NCBI GenBank assembly: GCA_963717215.1
Contig: CAVQVS010000006.1
Location: forward strand, 682,001 to 746,000
Direction: 5' to 3'
Length of the DNA: 64,000 nucleotides
Origin: Roseiarcus sp963717215
GTDB lineage: Bacteria; Pseudomonadota; Alphaproteobacteria; Rhizobiales; Beijerinckiaceae
The number at the start of each line of letters is the position of its first letter. Position 1 is the stretch's first letter. The translations under genes and the position numbers were made by a program. The notes beneath the pieces were generated by a model. The model was not told the DNA's origin. It did not search any database and was given only the letters and a program-made list of their open reading frames with translations. Of this stretch, positions 16,136-25,382 are shown piece after piece.

Positions 16136-16892
16136 CAAAACGCTCGACACAGCCATCAGTATTGAATCGGCAACGGCTCGACTGACCGAAACAATTCTTG
16201 GTAACGATAATCATGATCTCGCCGAGACTTTGCGAACCATTGCTTCCGATATTGGTCTCTCTCACATCTCATATGTGCGCTTGTCGCCAGACAAGAGCCC
16301 CGATATGTGCCTTTTGGTTGCAATCGTTACCTATTCACGACTTTGGCAGCATCGATACTTTGTAAAGAAATATATGGCCAATGACCCAGTGATTTCTTAC
16401 GGTCGTGAATCTGACGAGCCGTTCGATTGGGCCAGTCTCCCCGTCGACGATCCAGCAACAAAGGCTTTCTTTGCCGACGCCTTGAACCATAGTGTGGGCC
16501 GAAACGGGCTGACAATTCCTCTGCGCAATCGGCAAGGCGTATGCGCCCTCGTTTCCTTCACCAGCGACCTGTCCAAGGAGGAGTGGGAGGCCTACAAAAC
16601 CGCCAATACGGCGAAGCTTAAGCTCTTGTCCGTTCTTATTGATTCTGCATCTCACATCAATTTCAAATTGCCCGCCTTTCAGGTCCATTTGTCGAATCGG
16701 GAAGAGCAGTGTCTGCTTTGGGCCGCGCGCGGCAAGACCTACCAGGAGATTGCAGAGATCTTGGGTCTGGCCTTCGGCAGCGTGAAAACGCATCTGGACG
16801 CGGCGCGCCACAAGTTGCGCTGCATGAACCTGACCCATGCGGCCGCGGTCGCTTTCGCCACTGGCGTCATTCCGGCCCAGGCGCTGAAATAG
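16122..16892 (+). CDS. luxR: LuxR-family quorum-sensing transcription factor
   Basis: A 256-residue regulator with an autoinducer-binding domain (about residues 30-165) and a C-terminal HTH (about 190-250). The ligand-pocket motif YMANDPVISYGRESDEPFDW matches the Tyr/Asp/Pro/Trp pattern of acyl-homoserine lactone receptors. The HTH reads LSNREEQCLLWAARGKTYQEIAE, then VKTHLDAARHKL. It is encoded just after a luxI gene and a small ORF that overlaps its start. The GC content here is lower than in the flanking housekeeping genes, compatible with acquisition. Ligand and targets are not deducible. Confidence 0.92.
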   Translation: MLSLNKTLDTAISIESATARLTETILGNDNHDLAETLRTIASDIGLSHISYVRLSPDKSPDMCLLVAIVTYSRLWQHRYFVKKYMANDPVISYGRESDEPFDWASLPVDDPATKAFFADALNHSVGRNGLTIPLRNRQGVCALVSFTSDLSKEEWEAYKTANTAKLKLLSVLIDSASHINFKLPAFQVHLSNREEQCLLWAARGKTYQEIAEILGLAFGSVKTHLDAARHKLRCMNLTHAAAVAFATGVIPAQALK

Positions 16893-16970
16893 GCCCCCGA
16901 TCTGAATATCGGATCGATCCGGAGGATCGCAGACGCGCGTCGAAGCTGCCGTGGACGCGTCCGCGGCGCC

Positions 16971-18077
16971 TCATACACGCGCGATGACCGCAACCGGGCC
17001 TCCGCCGGCCGGCCCCTGGTGCTCGGCGCCGCCTGAGACATAGACTGCGCCGGTCCCCGACACACCGCCGATCAGTCCGCCGACCGCCGCGCGGGCGTGC
17101 CGGGTGGCGTTGATATCCGAATCCTCGAGCATGGTGTGACGAAGCCCGCGGATCGTCCCGTCCGGGGACGCTTCGGCCTTAGCGAGAATGTTGACGAGCC
17201 GATTTTGCGACCGCATGTCGATCGCGCTCAACCCCACGCTCTCAAGCGCCTGCATCACCGCCGGAAGATCGATCGCATCGCGCATCACCGCATGGCCGAT
17301 TTTGAACGGGCTCGACGAGACGCGTGAATTGCCGATCAGAATGACGACATTGTGCATGAGCTCGATTCCGGCCGAACACGACGCGACCGATGAATAGAGC
17401 GTCCAGTCTTTCAACACCTGGCTTTCGCGGACCTCAGCGCCGATCTCGCCCAACGCCTTGGCGACGCCGATGGCGGACGCGCCGCGCGAAAAACCCATCG
17501 ACGCATAGCCGCTCGCGGTGACCGTTGTCGTGCCGCGCGCGGCAGCGTCCTGGACGCGCTCGCTGGTGAGAAGCGGGCATTTGATCTGGACGAAATGCAC
17601 ATCGCTGGCAGCCTCGATCGAGGCGCCGCGCATCGCCGCTTCAACGGCTTTGGTGGTTTCTTCGATCTGCGCGTCGCGGCCAATCTCCTCCGGCAGAAAG
17701 TCGCGGGTATGCGCGACGCCGATGCTGAGCCGCTTCTCGCCAGGATTCGCGCCGACGAGCTCGGATGTGCGGCTACGCGTGAACACAGTTATATGCGGCG
17801 ACAGCACCCCCTCCGTACCACCCGACATGACGAACGCGATGCGGGCCTCGACCGCGCGCGGCGTGAGCTTGAGATGCGAAGAAAGGGCGTTGCACAATGC
17901 GGCAACCGCATATTCGCGGGTGAAGTCATTGACCCCGCCATTGCCTTCGGTCTTTCCCAGCACCGCGACAATGGACGAAGGGTCAAGCGCGCCGGCTTCG
18001 ATGAGCGCCATGAGGCCGGAAACGTCGCCGGGCCCGTTGGTCGGAATGCGGATCACGTCGAATGAATTCGCTTGCAT
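16971..18077 (-). CDS. Ring-opening amidohydrolase (cyanuric acid hydrolase/barbiturase family)
   Basis: A 368-residue member of the AtzD/TrzD/barbiturase family, a rare fold of three similar domains each giving a Ser-Lys pair. Visible are Lys42 (VLGKTEGNGG), Ser85 (MSGGTEG), Lys166 (FVQIKCP), Ser233 region (SSVASCSAG), Lys in NILAKAE and Ser in GGVSGTGAVYVSGG. These enzymes hydrolyse cyanuric acid or barbituric acid, in s-triazine or pyrimidine breakdown. No biuret or allophanate hydrolase is nearby, so the substrate cannot be set by context. The start has a GGAGGGG ribosome binding site a few bases upstream. It ends convergent with luxR. Confidence 0.92.
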   Translation of the reverse strand: MQANSFDVIRIPTNGPGDVSGLMALIEAGALDPSSIVAVLGKTEGNGGVNDFTREYAVAALCNALSSHLKLTPRAVEARIAFVMSGGTEGVLSPHITVFTRSRTSELVGANPGEKRLSIGVAHTRDFLPEEIGRDAQIEETTKAVEAAMRGASIEAASDVHFVQIKCPLLTSERVQDAAARGTTTVTASGYASMGFSRGASAIGVAKALGEIGAEVRESQVLKDWTLYSSVASCSAGIELMHNVVILIGNSRVSSSPFKIGHAVMRDAIDLPAVMQALESVGLSAIDMRSQNRLVNILAKAEASPDGTIRGLRHTMLEDSDINATRHARAAVGGLIGGVSGTGAVYVSGGAEHQGPAGGGPVAVIARV

Positions 18078-18207
18078 GGCCCCTCCGGTTTGTCAGCTCG
18101 CGAGGATTACCAAGTTCCGTCCTGCGCGGCTTCTCCGGATACGCGAAGTCGAAAGTTTCCGGGGCTAAGACCTGCGGCATCGATCACATCCCCCGCCCTT
18201 GCTGTAG

Positions 18208-18381
18208 CAACTGACCCCGGACGGGATCATGGTCATTCCGGTCGGGCCGCCCGGCGCGCAGCACGTTCTGAAGGCGGTGAAGCGGATGTCGCCCGGCGGG
18301 CAAATGCCGGTGGCGTGCTCCGACATTTATGGCGGCGCGATCATCCCGTGTGTTCCGTTCACTGGCTCTCACCAGTCGTAG
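18208..18381 (+). pseudogene. C-terminal remnant of protein-L-isoaspartate O-methyltransferase
   Basis: A plus-strand frame following a stop at 18205 reads QLTPDGIMVIPVGPPGAQ and then SDIYGGAIIPCVPFTGSHQS. These are the two conserved C-terminal blocks of Pcm proteins. The catalytic SAM-binding part is missing and the sequence in front belongs to unrelated material. It lies in the gap between two minus-strand genes. I read it as the leftover 3' end of a deleted pcm gene. Confidence 0.7.
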
Positions 18382-18394
18382 GGTCCGCGCGCCC

Positions 18395-19351
18395 TCAGCT
18401 TGAGCCGATCCAAATTCCCGCCGCCAGCACCAACGCGCCGCCGATCATCACTTTTGCGGCCGCGGTCAGCGGGGACGCCTCCATGTACCGCCACTGGATC
18501 CAGGCGATGGCGCTCAATTCGATGACGACGACGATGAGCGCGATGACCATCGCCGTGTAGAAATACGGGATCAGGAAGGGCAGCGTGTGGCCAATGCCCC
18601 CCGCCGCCGTCATGAGCCCGCATACGAGCCCGCGCAGCAACGGCGCGCCACGTCCCGAAAGCTTGCCGTCGTCCGACAGCGCCTCGGCGAAGCCCATCGA
18701 GATGCCGGCCCCGATCGACGCCGCGAGCCCGACGAGAAACGCGTTCCACGAATTGTGGGTCGCGAAGGCCGCAGCGAACACCGGCGCGAGCGTGGACACC
18801 GAGCCATCCATCAGGCCAACGAGCCCGGGCTGGATAATCTGCAAGACGAATCGCCGGCGCTCGCTCTCTGCTTCGGAACCCCGGGCGGACGTCGTGAGGA
18901 TTTTCTCCTCGAGCCCGGCGGCGATCAGGTCATGCTTCTCTTCTTCCTCCGCGAGGTCGCCCAGGAGCTTGCGGGTCGAAGCGTCGGTGGCGCGCGTTAA
19001 GGCCTGTCGATAGAAACGGGCCGCGGCGCGCTCCATGTCGCGCGCATGCGAGCGCGCCATGTCGATGCCGAGCGGCCGCATATGCCAGACAGGTTTCGGC
19101 GGGATATAGCCGCGAATGTCCTGGCGCCGCACCAGAGGAATGTGGTTGCCGAACTTCGCTACGAAGACGTCGATGAGTCGGCGCCGGTGACCGTTCTCCT
19201 CCGCCGCCATCTCGTCGAACACTTTGGCGCTTGCTGGGTAATCGTCATGCAGACCATCGGCGAAATCGGCAAAAACGCGCGCGTCCTCCTCCTCATTGCT
19301 GATGGCGAGGGCGAGAATCTCGCGCTCGGACAGGTCGTCGAACTTACGCAT
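18395..19351 (-). CDS. mbfA: Membrane-bound ferritin-like protein MbfA (rubrerythrin-VIT1 fusion)
   Basis: A 318-residue protein with an N-terminal di-iron ferritin-like domain. Its Glu/His-rich helices include SNEEEDARVFADFADG, EMAAEENGHRRRL, and LAEEEEKHDLIAAG. A C-terminal VIT1-type membrane domain follows, with segments such as GLVGLMDGSVSTLAPVFAAAF and several further spans. In Rhizobiales MbfA exports iron and protects against peroxide, usually under Irr control. The start at 19351 (MRKFDDLSEREILA) is preferred over the longer frame from 19408. I did not find a clear Irr box upstream. Confidence 0.9.
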   Translation of the reverse strand: MRKFDDLSEREILALAISNEEEDARVFADFADGLHDDYPASAKVFDEMAAEENGHRRRLIDVFVAKFGNHIPLVRRQDIRGYIPPKPVWHMRPLGIDMARSHARDMERAAARFYRQALTRATDASTRKLLGDLAEEEEKHDLIAAGLEEKILTTSARGSEAESERRRFVLQIIQPGLVGLMDGSVSTLAPVFAAAFATHNSWNAFLVGLAASIGAGISMGFAEALSDDGKLSGRGAPLLRGLVCGLMTAAGGIGHTLPFLIPYFYTAMVIALIVVVIELSAIAWIQWRYMEASPLTAAAKVMIGGALVLAAGIWIGSS

Positions 19352-19532
19352 GGATGGCGTCTCCAGGATTCGCGCCTGGTCGATTGGCTCTGTCGCGACG
19401 TCGCGCAACTTCGCGCCTAAACGCCGCCAGCCGTTCTAGAGTTGCGTCCTCGCCAGGGTCAAGGCGGGCCGCCCGGTTCGGGAAGCCGGCCCCTCGACAG
19501 TGGTCCAGCCGATTTAGCCAAACGCCCCGCCC

Positions 19533-19892
19533 TCAGTCGCTTTCACTTGGCGCCGATCCTTGCCGAATCCGGATCTCGCCCAAGTCACGCTCGAGAAAGT
19601 AATTGAGGAAGGTGCGGATGGCGGCGATTGCAGCGAGGCGCGCGACCTCGTCCCAGCTCGTGGTGATCGCGGTTTCCAAAACGTCGGCGGCGAGCTGGAA
19701 CGTGAGGCCAGCGACAAGCCAACGGCCCAGGCGCAGCCAGACGTCGCGGTCGTGATGGCCGTCGGGCGAGGAAAACATCGTCCACAGGCCCTGGAAGAAG
19801 GCCTCGATCGCTCCGACTACGATGAGGACCAACGCCAGCCAGTCGATCGCGTCGACGGCGACGTTGGTCGCGAGAACGAGCCATTCTCTCAC
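19533..19892 (-). CDS. DUF1622 family membrane protein
   Basis: A 119-residue protein with three hydrophobic segments: an N-terminal span (LALVLIVVGAIEAFF), a second (WLVAGLTFQLAADVLETAI) and a third (VARLAAIAAIRTFLNYFLE), ending in a short charged tail. The AADVLETAI and IRTFLNYFLERDL motifs are typical of DUF1622. The function of this family is unknown. It lies 94 bases downstream of the arylsulfatase on the same strand and may share its transcript. Confidence 0.82.
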   Translation of the reverse strand: MREWLVLATNVAVDAIDWLALVLIVVGAIEAFFQGLWTMFSSPDGHHDRDVWLRLGRWLVAGLTFQLAADVLETAITTSWDEVARLAAIAAIRTFLNYFLERDLGEIRIRQGSAPSESD

Positions 19893-19986
19893 CGCGTCGC
19901 CCTCACACAGCGCGCAGGCTGAATTGATCTTCGCTCAAGCAGCGGGGCGAGTGGCAAGTCTTGAACTCGCCACTCGCTTCGTCCGC

Positions 19987-21561
19987 TCAGTGCATGCCGG
20001 CGGCCGTCTCGTGCATCGCCTTCAAGGCGTCGTCGAGCGTGAAGGTGTTGGGTTTCTGAATGGGTGGGAAATCCTTGAAGGTCGCCGCCCATTGCGACGC
20101 CGCCGCCTGCGCGCCGTAGATCATGAAGACGCGGCGCAGGAACCAGTCGTAATAGCTGTTCGAGGTGATATCCGCGCGCTCGTAAGGGTCGGTGCGAAGA
20201 TTGAACAGTTTCGGCACCCGGAGCTTCGTGAACGGCTCCGCCCAGACCCGCAGCGTGCCGGGGGCGCGCTGCTCCATGAACACGACCTTCCAATTGTCAT
20301 AGCGCAGGCCCAGAACGTCACCGTCGTCGCTCAGATACATGAAGAAGTTTCGTGGGCTCTTCTTCTCCTGACCGGTCAGATAGGGCACCAGATTATAGGC
20401 GTCGAGGTGATTCTTGTAGGTCCGGCCGATCGCCTGATAGCCTTTCTTCAGCTTCTCCGCGACGTCCGGATCGCCGGCCATGGCGAGGAAGGTCGGGAAC
20501 CAGTCATGGTGCTGAATGATCTCGTTCGAGATCTGGCCCGGCTTGATCTTGCCCGGCCAGCGCACGACAAGCGGCACCCGGAACGCGCCTTCCCAGTTTG
20601 AGTTTTTCTCGTTGCGGAACGGCGTCATCCCAGCATCCGGCCACGAGTTCATGTGCGGGCCGTTGTCGGTCGAATACATGACGAAGGTGTTGTCGGCGAT
20701 GCCGGCTTCGTCGAGAAAGTCGAGCGCCTGGCCGACGTTCTTGTCATGGTCGATCATCGTGTCGTGATAGGGCGACTGCCAGCGTCCCGCCTGCCCCAGG
20801 CTCTCGGCCTTGGTGTGCGTGAAGGCGTGCATGTGGGTCGTGTTGAGCCAGACGAAGAACGGCTTACCCGCGTCGTTGCATTCTTTCATGAAACGCTTGG
20901 CTTCCTTGACGAAATCCTCGTCGCAGGTCTCCATGCGCTTCCTGGTCAGCGGGCCTGTGTCCTCGATCTTCTGCTTGCCGACGCGGCCCCACCGCGGCTC
21001 AACGGTCGGATCGTCGGTCTCCGTCGCGAAGGTGTGCATGACGCCGCGGGGGCCGAACGTCTTGTGAAAGTTCGGAAACTCCTCCTCATTCGGATAGTCG
21101 TCCGCTTCCGGCTCTTCTTCGGCGTTGAGGTGGTACAGGTTGCCGTAGAACTCGTCGAAGCCGTGGTTGGTCGGCAGCATCGAGTTCAGATCGCCGAGAT
21201 GGTTCTTGCCGAACTGGCCAGTCGCATAGCCCTGATTCTTGAGGGCCGCGGCGATGGTGATGATCTTCTCGTTCATGCCGACCGGAGCGCCGGGAATGCC
21301 GACCTTCGACAGGCCGGTTCGATAGACGCTCTGCCCGGTGATGAACGACGAACGGCCCGCAGTGCAGGATTGTTCGCCGTACGAATCGGTGAACATTATC
21401 CCTTCTTTGGCGATGCGGTCGATATTGGGTGTCTGATAGCCCATAAGACCATGCGAATAGCAACTTAGATTGGCGATGCCGATGTCGTCGCCCCAGATGA
21501 CGAGAATGTTCGGCTTGTCGGATTTTTTCGGCGTGTCTGATCTGTTCGGGGTCTTGGGCAT
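19987..21561 (-). CDS. Type I arylsulfatase
   Basis: A 524-residue alkaline-phosphatase-fold sulfatase that hydrolyses sulfate esters. The metal site begins with GDDIG (Asp25, Asp26). The nucleophile motif is CTAGR, Cys66-Arg70, which fits the C-x-P/A-x-R rule for conversion to formylglycine. Other marks are GKNHLGD, STDNGPH and the RWPGKI block. No signal peptide is visible, only a Lys/Ser-rich N-terminus, so a cytoplasmic location is likely. A formylglycine-generating enzyme is encoded nearby at 25383-26363 and could activate it. AGGAGAGGAA precedes the start. Substrate unknown. Confidence 0.92.
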   Translation of the reverse strand: MPKTPNRSDTPKKSDKPNILVIWGDDIGIANLSCYSHGLMGYQTPNIDRIAKEGIMFTDSYGEQSCTAGRSSFITGQSVYRTGLSKVGIPGAPVGMNEKIITIAAALKNQGYATGQFGKNHLGDLNSMLPTNHGFDEFYGNLYHLNAEEEPEADDYPNEEEFPNFHKTFGPRGVMHTFATETDDPTVEPRWGRVGKQKIEDTGPLTRKRMETCDEDFVKEAKRFMKECNDAGKPFFVWLNTTHMHAFTHTKAESLGQAGRWQSPYHDTMIDHDKNVGQALDFLDEAGIADNTFVMYSTDNGPHMNSWPDAGMTPFRNEKNSNWEGAFRVPLVVRWPGKIKPGQISNEIIQHHDWFPTFLAMAGDPDVAEKLKKGYQAIGRTYKNHLDAYNLVPYLTGQEKKSPRNFFMYLSDDGDVLGLRYDNWKVVFMEQRAPGTLRVWAEPFTKLRVPKLFNLRTDPYERADITSNSYYDWFLRRVFMIYGAQAAASQWAATFKDFPPIQKPNTFTLDDALKAMHETAAGMH

Positions 21562-21657
21562 TGTTTCCTCTCCTTGAATCGAAGCTCAATGGGCGTTCTA
21601 ATTCCGGCGCGCTGATGGCCGGAAGCGCGGAACAACCATCGCTGAAGTCGTCGCGCC

Positions 21658-22110
21658 CTATTCGAATGGTCCAACGTGAAACACCATGCTCATGATTGCC
21701 GCAATCCCGATCAAGAGAAGAACGAGCGCCGTAACCAGAGTGAACGACAGCGGAAAGATTGTCTCGCCATGGATGAGCCCCTCCGCTCGCATCTCCGCTC
21801 GAAGATGCCGCAGCCCCAGCATGAACTGCACGTGGTAGACGATGCCGATAACGAGCATCACGATGCCGAGCCCAACCAAAGCGAGGCCGAAGTTACGCGG
21901 CGCGGCAGCCTTGGTGATGATATCCTGATCGCGCAGCTTCTGAAACACCTGCGCGATCGTGAAGCCAAAGCCGATCAGCGACAGCGACGTGCGGATCACT
22001 GACATCAGCGTGCGGTCCGCGCTCATGCGCGTGCGCTGAAACGACATGCCTGTACGGCGTGACGCGAGCTCGGTGTTCGTATCGAACTTCAGTTCGGGGC
22101 TCGCCATCAT
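21658..22110 (-). CDS. DUF202 (YidH family) inner-membrane protein
   Basis: A 150-residue protein with the DUF202 signature, an N-terminal RTxMSxxRTxMSxIRTSLSLIGFGFTIAQ stretch, followed by three membrane spans (GLALVGLGIVMLVIGIVYHV and LVTALVLLLIGIAAIMSMV among them). The molecular role is unknown. It lies 17 bases after the upstream membrane protein gene and 96 bases before the arylsulfatase, all on the minus strand, so the three are likely co-transcribed. Confidence 0.87.
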   Translation of the reverse strand: MMASPELKFDTNTELASRRTGMSFQRTRMSADRTLMSVIRTSLSLIGFGFTIAQVFQKLRDQDIITKAAAPRNFGLALVGLGIVMLVIGIVYHVQFMLGLRHLRAEMRAEGLIHGETIFPLSFTLVTALVLLLIGIAAIMSMVFHVGPFE

Positions 22111-22127
22111 CTCCTCCGCGGCCTAGC

Positions 22128-22652
22128 TCAACCAGCTGCCTGCCGGGCGACCCAATAATGGGCGATCCGCTCAAACGGGCCGCGCAGCAGCAAATAAGGG
22201 ATAAACGCCAGGAGAACCGCTATAACCGCGGACTGGCCTGGGTAGAACGTGTCCAGCTCCTTCCATTGGTAGATGATGTCCATGACGACCCCAAGAATCA
22301 GGATGCGCGCGGTCGAGACGATTCCCTCCCAGAGACGCCCGCTCCGCCCTTGGGAGTCCCGAACACCGTGAATCAAGGCCCAAATATAGGGCCTGCGTCC
22401 GAGTCGCGCGTCGTGGAGCCCGTCGCGAAGCGCCGCGATGATCGCCATCGCCGGTTGCAGGATGAAGCGAAAGGTCATAGGGCCGCCGGGCCTATCAAGA
22501 ACGTCGGTCCAGAGCCGGCCGAGACTTTCTTCAGTAACCCCATACCAGGCCACTCCGAGAGCGAGGAGGCCAAGCACGAGCAAGCTTGCGGCCTGCGCTT
22601 GAAGGACTTGGGTTTTTGACGGCGCATCAGTCAAAATGCGACCGCTCGGCAT
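22128..22652 (-). CDS. Uncharacterised membrane protein
   Basis: A 174-residue protein with an N-terminal membrane span (AASLLVLGLLALGVAWYGV), a central region containing a second hydrophobic stretch (TARILILGVVMDIIYQW), and a third near the C-terminus (AVIAVLLAFIPYLLLRGPFERI). I recognise no named domain. The close spacing to the DUF202 gene suggests a common operon. Alternative downstream starts are possible, but the first span argues for the longer form. Confidence 0.7.
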   Translation of the reverse strand: MPSGRILTDAPSKTQVLQAQAASLLVLGLLALGVAWYGVTEESLGRLWTDVLDRPGGPMTFRFILQPAMAIIAALRDGLHDARLGRRPYIWALIHGVRDSQGRSGRLWEGIVSTARILILGVVMDIIYQWKELDTFYPGQSAVIAVLLAFIPYLLLRGPFERIAHYWVARQAAG

Positions 22653-22818
22653 CGGGTCGATCCGTTTGAAGCAAAGCTAGCATCTTGCGGCCGAGATCGC
22701 GCCCAATGTTTACGGTCATTGCCGGGTATCGGTTAGTCGCAACCAGGCCGCATGTCAAAGCCGCCGATGAGCAGCGGCTTTGCTTGCCAATAGCCTGGGT
22801 GCTCAAGGAGCATAGTGG

Positions 22819-24064
22819 ATGTCAACAACGGGTGACAACGCGGAAACGGCCGTCTATCGCCTCGAAGCGATTTGCGCGTTCTACGAGTTCGCATCCTTAT
22901 CCGGCGCCCGTCAGCAGCCTCGAGCATCGTCTTGAGCGCTACCGAGACCCGCAACGCCGGCGCGCGCAATCTTTGCTGCTGTGGCCGCTGGAAAAGCCGC
23001 GTCCCGATCGATCCATCCTTGTCGCTGGCTGCGGCACGTCGCAGGCCGCGCGTCATGCGCTCATGGAGCCTGATGCGCGTATCGTCGCGATCGACGTCAG
23101 CGAAACCAGCTTGCGCCATACGCGCGATCTTCAAAAGAAGCACGACATCCGAAACTTGCAGCTCCACCGCCTGGCGATCGAGCGGATCGCGGAGCTTGGC
23201 GAGACGTTCGACCAAATTGTTTGCACGGGCGTGCTTCACCACCTAAGCGACCCGGACGCCGGTCTTCGCGCGCTGCGCGAGGTCCTTACGCGAGATGGCG
23301 CAATGCACATCATGGTCTACGCGCCTTACGGACGCGCGGGCATCACAATGATGCAGGATTATTGCAGGCTGCTTGAGATCGGCGTCGGGGACGAAGAGCT
23401 GCGCGATCTTGGGCAGACGGTTCATGCGCTGCCAGTGGACCATCCGATCGCCGCGGTCGTGAAGCGGGCAAAGGACTTTGTACAGCCCAACGCGCTAGCC
23501 GACGCGTTGCTGAACCCGCAGGATCGCACCTATTCCGTGCCGCAGATTTACGATTGGCTCGCGCTTTGCGGCCTCAGGTTTGGGCGCTGGTACGAGCAGG
23601 CGGCTTACCTTCCCCAGTGCGGGGCGATCGAGGACGCGCCCCATCGCGCTCGTCTTGCCGCGCTGGCCCCGCCCGCTCAGCACGCGGCGATCGAACTCCT
23701 GCGCGGAACGATGGACCGGCACAGTTTCATCGCCTACCGCGACGATCGCGAACGCGAAGCCCAGCCGATCACATTCGACGGAGACGGCTGGCGGCGTTTC
23801 GTCCCGGTCCGGCTCCCTTGGACGCTGATAGTCAAGGATCGCGCGCCGCGTGGCGTCGCCGCCGTGCTCATCAATCCTAGCCACGCCTATCCCGATCTCG
23901 CGCTCTTCATCAACACGGCTCAGGAGCGGCTCCTTGCGGCGATCGACGGCGAGCGCTCTGTCGCCGAGATCCTGGATCGCGCGGGTGAGATCACCGGCGA
24001 AGAGCAGGGGCGACAGTTTTTCGAGCGCCTCTGGGAGCACGACCTCATCGTGTTCGACGTCTAG
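22819..24064 (+). CDS. Class I SAM-dependent methyltransferase, frame broken near 22888
   Basis: A methyltransferase of about 415 residues. The SAM site is ILVAGCGTSQAARHAL, followed by IVAIDVSETSLRHTRDL and the post-II motif CTGVLHHLSDPDAGL. The C-terminal 60 residues (INTAQERLLAAIDGERSVAEIL) look like a small winged-helix or PqqD-like domain. The real start is ATG 22819, with AAGGAG nine bases upstream, giving MSTTGDNAETAVYRLEAI. That frame is lost near 22888, and the domain continues in the next frame with PYPAPVSSLEHRLERY. The apparent longer start at 22685 is a shadow. Substrate unknown; similar proteins are often annotated only as methyltransferases. Confidence 0.8.
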
Positions 24065-24384
24065 CTTTCCCAGGGATCTTGGCCGTTCAGCACCGTGGGT
24101 TTGCCACGATAAAGTTGGTTATTGCAACCGACTAAGTGTAGAAAATACTTCAAACACGCTCGTCGACCGTCAATATTCGACTAAAGGAGATATTGACCGG
24201 AACGTAAGATGGCGAGATCCTCTGCCCGGTGCTAATCGAAATCTAGGGGAGGATCTATGAATTAGCTGTTACTTCCTCACGACTCTAGAAGTAAACACAA
24301 TATACTCTTATACGGCGTAACTATCTTATCGAAATCGTCTTGATTTTGTCACAACGCGCATGATCTGGCGCGATGGAGGAAGCT
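24065..24384. other. AT-rich upstream region of the PEP-CTERM GDSL gene
   Basis: About 320 bases with no gene. GC content is clearly lower than in the neighbours, most strongly at 24260-24360. It presumably carries the promoter of the gene at 24385. I saw no convincing sigma-54 type -24/-12 pair. Confidence 0.45.
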
Positions 24385-25302
24385 ATGTCTCGAAATAAAC
24401 TTTGGGTCAGTACAGCCGCTGCTTGCCTCGTGGCAGCAATGACTGCGCCCACCCCGGCATCCGCGGTTGTAATCAATGATCTCTTCGTATTCGGCGACAG
24501 CTATTCAGATACGGGCGCGTTCGTTCCGCTCGTCAACCCCGGTGGAACCACCTGGGCTGGGTATTTGGCTAAGGATTTTGGCATCACCCTAACGACATCG
24601 AAGAATGCGGATCCCGGAACCGACGGCGTCAATTTCGCGGAAAGCGGCGCGCGCGTTGATCCGATCCCGCCGCCCACTAAACAGCCACGAAGTCTGACCC
24701 AGCAGGTTGGCGAGTTTCAAAACTATGTCGACAATGGCGAAGTGACGTTCAATCCCGACTCAACCTTGTTCTTCCTCGCCGGCGGATTGAACGACCACAC
24801 GAGCGACCCCACACAAATCGACGCAGCGACGAACGCGCAAGTCGCGACGCTCTACTCACTTGGGGCTCGCATCTTCGAAATCGCGCTGCTCCCGCAGGAC
24901 GTCCCGGCGTTCACCGATAGCGCCCTCAATCTCAATCCAGGGTACGAGGCGCTGGTTCCCGAACTGCAAGCCGAGTTTCCCGATGCGACCATCGAGCTTA
25001 GCAATTGGGGACCGGACTACGACGACATCCTTACAAACCCGTCGAACTATGGAATTACCAACACCACCACCCCATGCATAGGTCCGCCGGTCTGCGCGAC
25101 GCCTGACACATATTTCTACTACTTCAACTCTCATCCCTCCGACGCTTCTCACCATATCGTCGGCGACGAAATCTACACGGAAGTGTTAGGCCTTTCCTCG
25201 CCGGTTCCGGAGCCCTCGACCTGGGCGATGATGCTTCTAGGCTTCGTCGGACTCGGCTTCTCCGGCTACCGTGGCGCGAAGAAGCGCGCGGCCGTCGCCT
25301 AA
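24385..25302 (+). CDS. PEP-CTERM anchored GDSL/SGNH esterase-like protein
   Basis: A 305-residue exported protein. An N-terminal signal peptide (VSTAAACLVAAMTA then PASA) is followed by block I of the SGNH hydrolases, FVFGDSYSDTGAF, the Gly/Asn block FFLAGGLNDHT, and the Asp-x-x-His end block SDASHHIVGD. The tail has the sorting signal VPEPSTWAMM, a hydrophobic stretch and a basic end (RGAKKRAAVA). PEP-CTERM tails are processed by exosortase and commonly accompany exopolysaccharide loci, which fits the eps genes at 30-35 kb. GGAGGA precedes the ATG. A strong terminator follows. Confidence 0.9.
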   Translation: MSRNKLWVSTAAACLVAAMTAPTPASAVVINDLFVFGDSYSDTGAFVPLVNPGGTTWAGYLAKDFGITLTTSKNADPGTDGVNFAESGARVDPIPPPTKQPRSLTQQVGEFQNYVDNGEVTFNPDSTLFFLAGGLNDHTSDPTQIDAATNAQVATLYSLGARIFEIALLPQDVPAFTDSALNLNPGYEALVPELQAEFPDATIELSNWGPDYDDILTNPSNYGITNTTTPCIGPPVCATPDTYFYYFNSHPSDASHHIVGDEIYTEVLGLSSPVPEPSTWAMMLLGFVGLGFSGYRGAKKRAAVA

Positions 25303-25324
25303 CGCAGCAGGCTTATTGGATAAG

Positions 25325-25352
25325 AAAGGCCGCCTCCAAAGGGCGGCCTTTT
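25325..25352 (+). terminator. Intrinsic terminator after the PEP-CTERM GDSL gene
   Basis: A 10-bp perfect stem, AAAGGCCGCC at 25325-25334 with GGCGGCCTTT at 25342-25351, loop of seven bases and T-rich end. Because both flanks are A/T-rich it can serve the convergent FGE gene as well. A closely similar hairpin follows the second GDSL gene at 48723. Confidence 0.9.
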
Positions 25353-25382
25353 GCTTTGAAGGACCCCCGCGCCCGCCTTCTT

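Noticed and set aside
22685..22818. Extended N-terminus of the methyltransferase
   Set aside because: The residues are not methyltransferase-like. AAGGAG before ATG 22819 and a matching N-terminal sequence in the other frame show the true start with a later frame shift.
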